DNA of 64,000 nt from the NCBI GenBank assembly GCA_947258375.1, contig CAMYIJ010000020.1:44838-108837 (forward strand). Reading direction: 5' to 3'. A program made the translations under genes and the position numbers. Below the pieces are notes generated by a model. The model did not search any database, was not told the DNA's origin, and worked only from the letters and a program-made list of their open reading frames with translations. Positions 62,583-64,000 of the stretch are shown here, in pieces (the stretch's first letter is position 1; each line of letters begins with the position of its first letter). Source of the stretch: an uncultured Acidimicrobiaceae bacterium (GTDB lineage: Bacteria; Actinomycetota; Acidimicrobiia; Spongiisociales; UBA5794).

Positions 62583-64000
62583 ACTGGGTGTCGTTCCAGG
62601 TGCCGTCATTCAGGCCAATCAAGTACTGCTCGCTGGCAGGGCCACCGTCGTCATTCGGCTCGCCCGCCCGCCAGTTGGTGTAGGACCACGTTTCTTCGGT
62701 GACCCATTGCCAACCGGCATTGGCGGGGACGACCTCCGATTCCTGGAATCCTCCGTACCACTTGTCATGCAGCACAGCACCGTAGAACCCGTAGAGGGCG
62801 TCCTGTTCCTCCTGTGAGGTGATAGTCACGAGATGCGAACTCGTACAAGGCCGCTCGGGGCTGCTCCAAGCAAGAGCGCTGGCGACGCGAGCGTCGTCCC
62901 ACGACACGGGGTCGAGTGTCCAGATAACCTCGTATAGGTGGCCATCCTCAGTGGGGAGCATGCCCTGGATGATCGTGACTGTCGCGATGTTTGAGTCAAC
63001 GGTCGAGTCGTTGGCTTTGTAGGTGAATGAGTCGAATACGGACATGTAGAAATGCGGCGCATAGGTGAATGAACCATCCTCTTCCAGGCTCAACGTTCCG
63101 TGGCTTGGACCAGACACGAGTACCGCCGTCAACTCATCACTGTCAGGGTCGCTGTCGTTACCGAGCACTCCGGGCGCGCTGATGATGAGGTCGTGATATG
63201 TGGCATAGACGTCGTCAACGGCCACCGGTGCGCCATTCGCTGGATTCACGGTGATCGTGACGGTCGCGGTGTTGGAATCGACCGTCGAATCGTTGGCTTT
63301 ATAGGTGAACAAGTCGGGACCGCTGAAGCCCGGATCCGGTACGTACGTGAACGATCCGTCCCCGTTTAGGCTCAGCGTTCCGTTGCTGGGGCCAGACACG
63401 AGTACCGCCAGCACGGCATCACCGTCCAGGTCGCTGTCGTTGAAAAGAACCCCGGGCGCGCTGATGGTGAGGGTGGTGTCCCCCTCTGTCGCATAGGCAT
63501 CGTCGACGGCCACAGGCTCATCGTTGACCGGGTCAACGGTGATGCCGACGAGCGCCACATCACAAAGCCCCGTGGTGTCGCAGACCTCATAAGCGAATCC
63601 ATCGACTCCGAACCAGTCCTGGTCGGGAAGGTATGTGATCGCCCCAGTAGTTGCGTCGATGGATACCGATCCGCCTCTCGGGTCTGACGCCAACGCCACT
63701 GTGGTCAGATCGAGATTCCCGTCGGGATCAGTGTCGTTAGCGAGAACATCGACGACGACCTGAGTGTCCTCTGGCGTCGTGGCTGCGTCATCGATGGCGT
63801 CAGGGTACGGCCAGAACTCGTCGGCGCCCATGTCGACCGTCAAGATCGTCCGGGCGTGGCCATCCATGTCGTACTCGATGTCGCTGGAGAGAGGGTTGCT
63901 CCCGCGGTCGATGGCCGGGGAACCGACCAGGAGATGGACGTCGCCGGCGACTACGTCAACGAACATCGGATTGGCATTGATGTTGCCTTCCCCAGGAAAG
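62524..64000 (-). CDS. Large surface protein: beta-helix end, cadherin-like repeats and C-type lectin domain (5' partial)
   Basis: The frame is open to the right edge; the visible part is 491 codons. It begins with the end of a parallel beta-helix domain (EGNINANPMFVDVV, HLLVGSPAIDRGSN). Three tandem cadherin-like/VCBS-type units follow, from Pro55 to Ile333 if Met at 63966 is 1, each with an AxDDxx-VLxNDxDxDG pattern. The C-terminal domain, about 340-480, is C-type lectin-like, with the sugar-site motifs GEPN (435-438) and WND (457-459). It is likely a secreted or surface-bound adhesin. No anchor is seen at the C-terminus. Confidence 0.82.
   Translation of the reverse strand, partial: FPGEGNINANPMFVDVVAGDVHLLVGSPAIDRGSNPLSSDIEYDMDGHARTILTVDMGADEFWPYPDAIDDAATTPEDTQVVVDVLANDTDPDGNLDLTTVALASDPRGGSVSIDATTGAITYLPDQDWFGVDGFAYEVCDTTGLCDVALVGITVDPVNDEPVAVDDAYATEGDTTLTISAPGVLFNDSDLDGDAVLAVLVSGPSNGTLSLNGDGSFTYVPDPGFSGPDLFTYKANDSTVDSNTATVTITVNPANGAPVAVDDVYATYHDLIISAPGVLGNDSDPDSDELTAVLVSGPSHGTLSLEEDGSFTYAPHFYMSVFDSFTYKANDSTVDSNIATVTIIQGMLPTEDGHLYEVIWTLDPVSWDDARVASALAWSSPERPCTSSHLVTITSQEEQDALYGFYGAVLHDKWYGGFQESEVVPANAGWQWVTEETWSYTNWRAGEPNDDGGPASEQYLIGLNDGTWNDTQFILGWTMGYVVEYEGCVLP
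62968..63519 (-). repeat. Tandem cadherin-like units with near-identical stretches
   Basis: Unit A (63238-63519) and unit B (62968-63231) share PVAVDD-YAT, ISAPGVL-NDSD, AVLVSGPS-GTLSL, DGSFTY-P and TYKANDSTVDSN-ATVTI. The high similarity, also in DNA, suggests a recent duplication and makes this stretch prone to copy-number change. Confidence 0.8.

Noticed and set aside
62968..63519. Repeats in the adhesin gene as a CRISPR array or mobile element
   Set aside because: The units are about 280 bases, in frame and encode cadherin-like domains.

Overview
This is a high-GC window from what looks like an actinobacterium. The lineage call is an inference: codon use is strongly GC-biased and gene packing is dense with many ATGA/GTGA overlaps. 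The gene set is also actinobacterial in flavour (a deazaflavin/F420-type reductase, an LppM-like lipoprotein, an LCP-family protein, a PASTA+GerMN lipoprotein, a mycobacterial-style VapC remnant, many lipobox proteins). An Acidimicrobiia-like organism is possible. I see no rRNA, tRNA, CRISPR array or complete insertion sequence.

Layout. 1-8 kb: a 5'-truncated trans-sulfuration enzyme with a cysteine synthase-like gene; two membrane proteins; an ECF sigma/anti-sigma/YbjQ operon; an MFS transporter; a DUF1778-GNAT toxin-antitoxin pair. 8-18 kb (minus strand): a surface-glycan operon with a UDP-sugar dehydrogenase, PIG-L deacetylase, two SDR epimerases, a WecG/TagA transferase, a GT4 transferase and two B12-binding radical SAM enzymes. 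18-36 kb: housekeeping and accessory genes, including two paralogous lipoproteins, a MerR regulator with a textbook operator, a broken vapC, a frameshifted BNR-repeat protein, a fused formiminotransferase-cyclodeaminase and an amidohydrolase. 36-49 kb: cell-envelope genes (LCP, PASTA-GerMN), methyltransferases, aminotransferases, a cation transporter and KatG. 49-57 kb: an HxlR regulator with a duplicated-domain target, then two selenoprotein genes among cupin, lipoprotein and TetR genes. 57-64 kb: an ABC exporter, SnoaL and SRPBCC proteins, and the C-terminal part of a large surface protein with a C-type lectin domain.

The most important result is two genes that conventional gene calling would truncate. 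(1) At 50831-51418 a lipoprotein redoxin carries an in-frame TGA at 51062 exactly where the first Cys of its CxxC site should be (U-P-P-C). A 6-bp stem with a GUG loop starts 15 nt after it, a good bacterial SECIS candidate. (2) At 55235-56674 (minus) a B12-type radical SAM protein reads ...YC-TGA-AEP... before a second TGA 12 codons later. That is the CUAEP tail I recall as typical of one radical SAM selenoprotein family. The two cases, about 4 kb apart, support each other and predict that this genome decodes UGA as selenocysteine. No Sec machinery genes (selA, selB, selC, selD) lie in the window.

Other structural signals: a 170-bp MITE-like element with perfect 16-bp inverted ends after katG; two copies of an intergenic palindrome (5908 and 31355) sharing the arm GCGTTCGTTGTG; a leader hairpin covering the ribosome binding site of a secreted barrel protein (18607-18636); and operator candidates for MerR, TetR, HxlR and the toxin-antitoxin pair.
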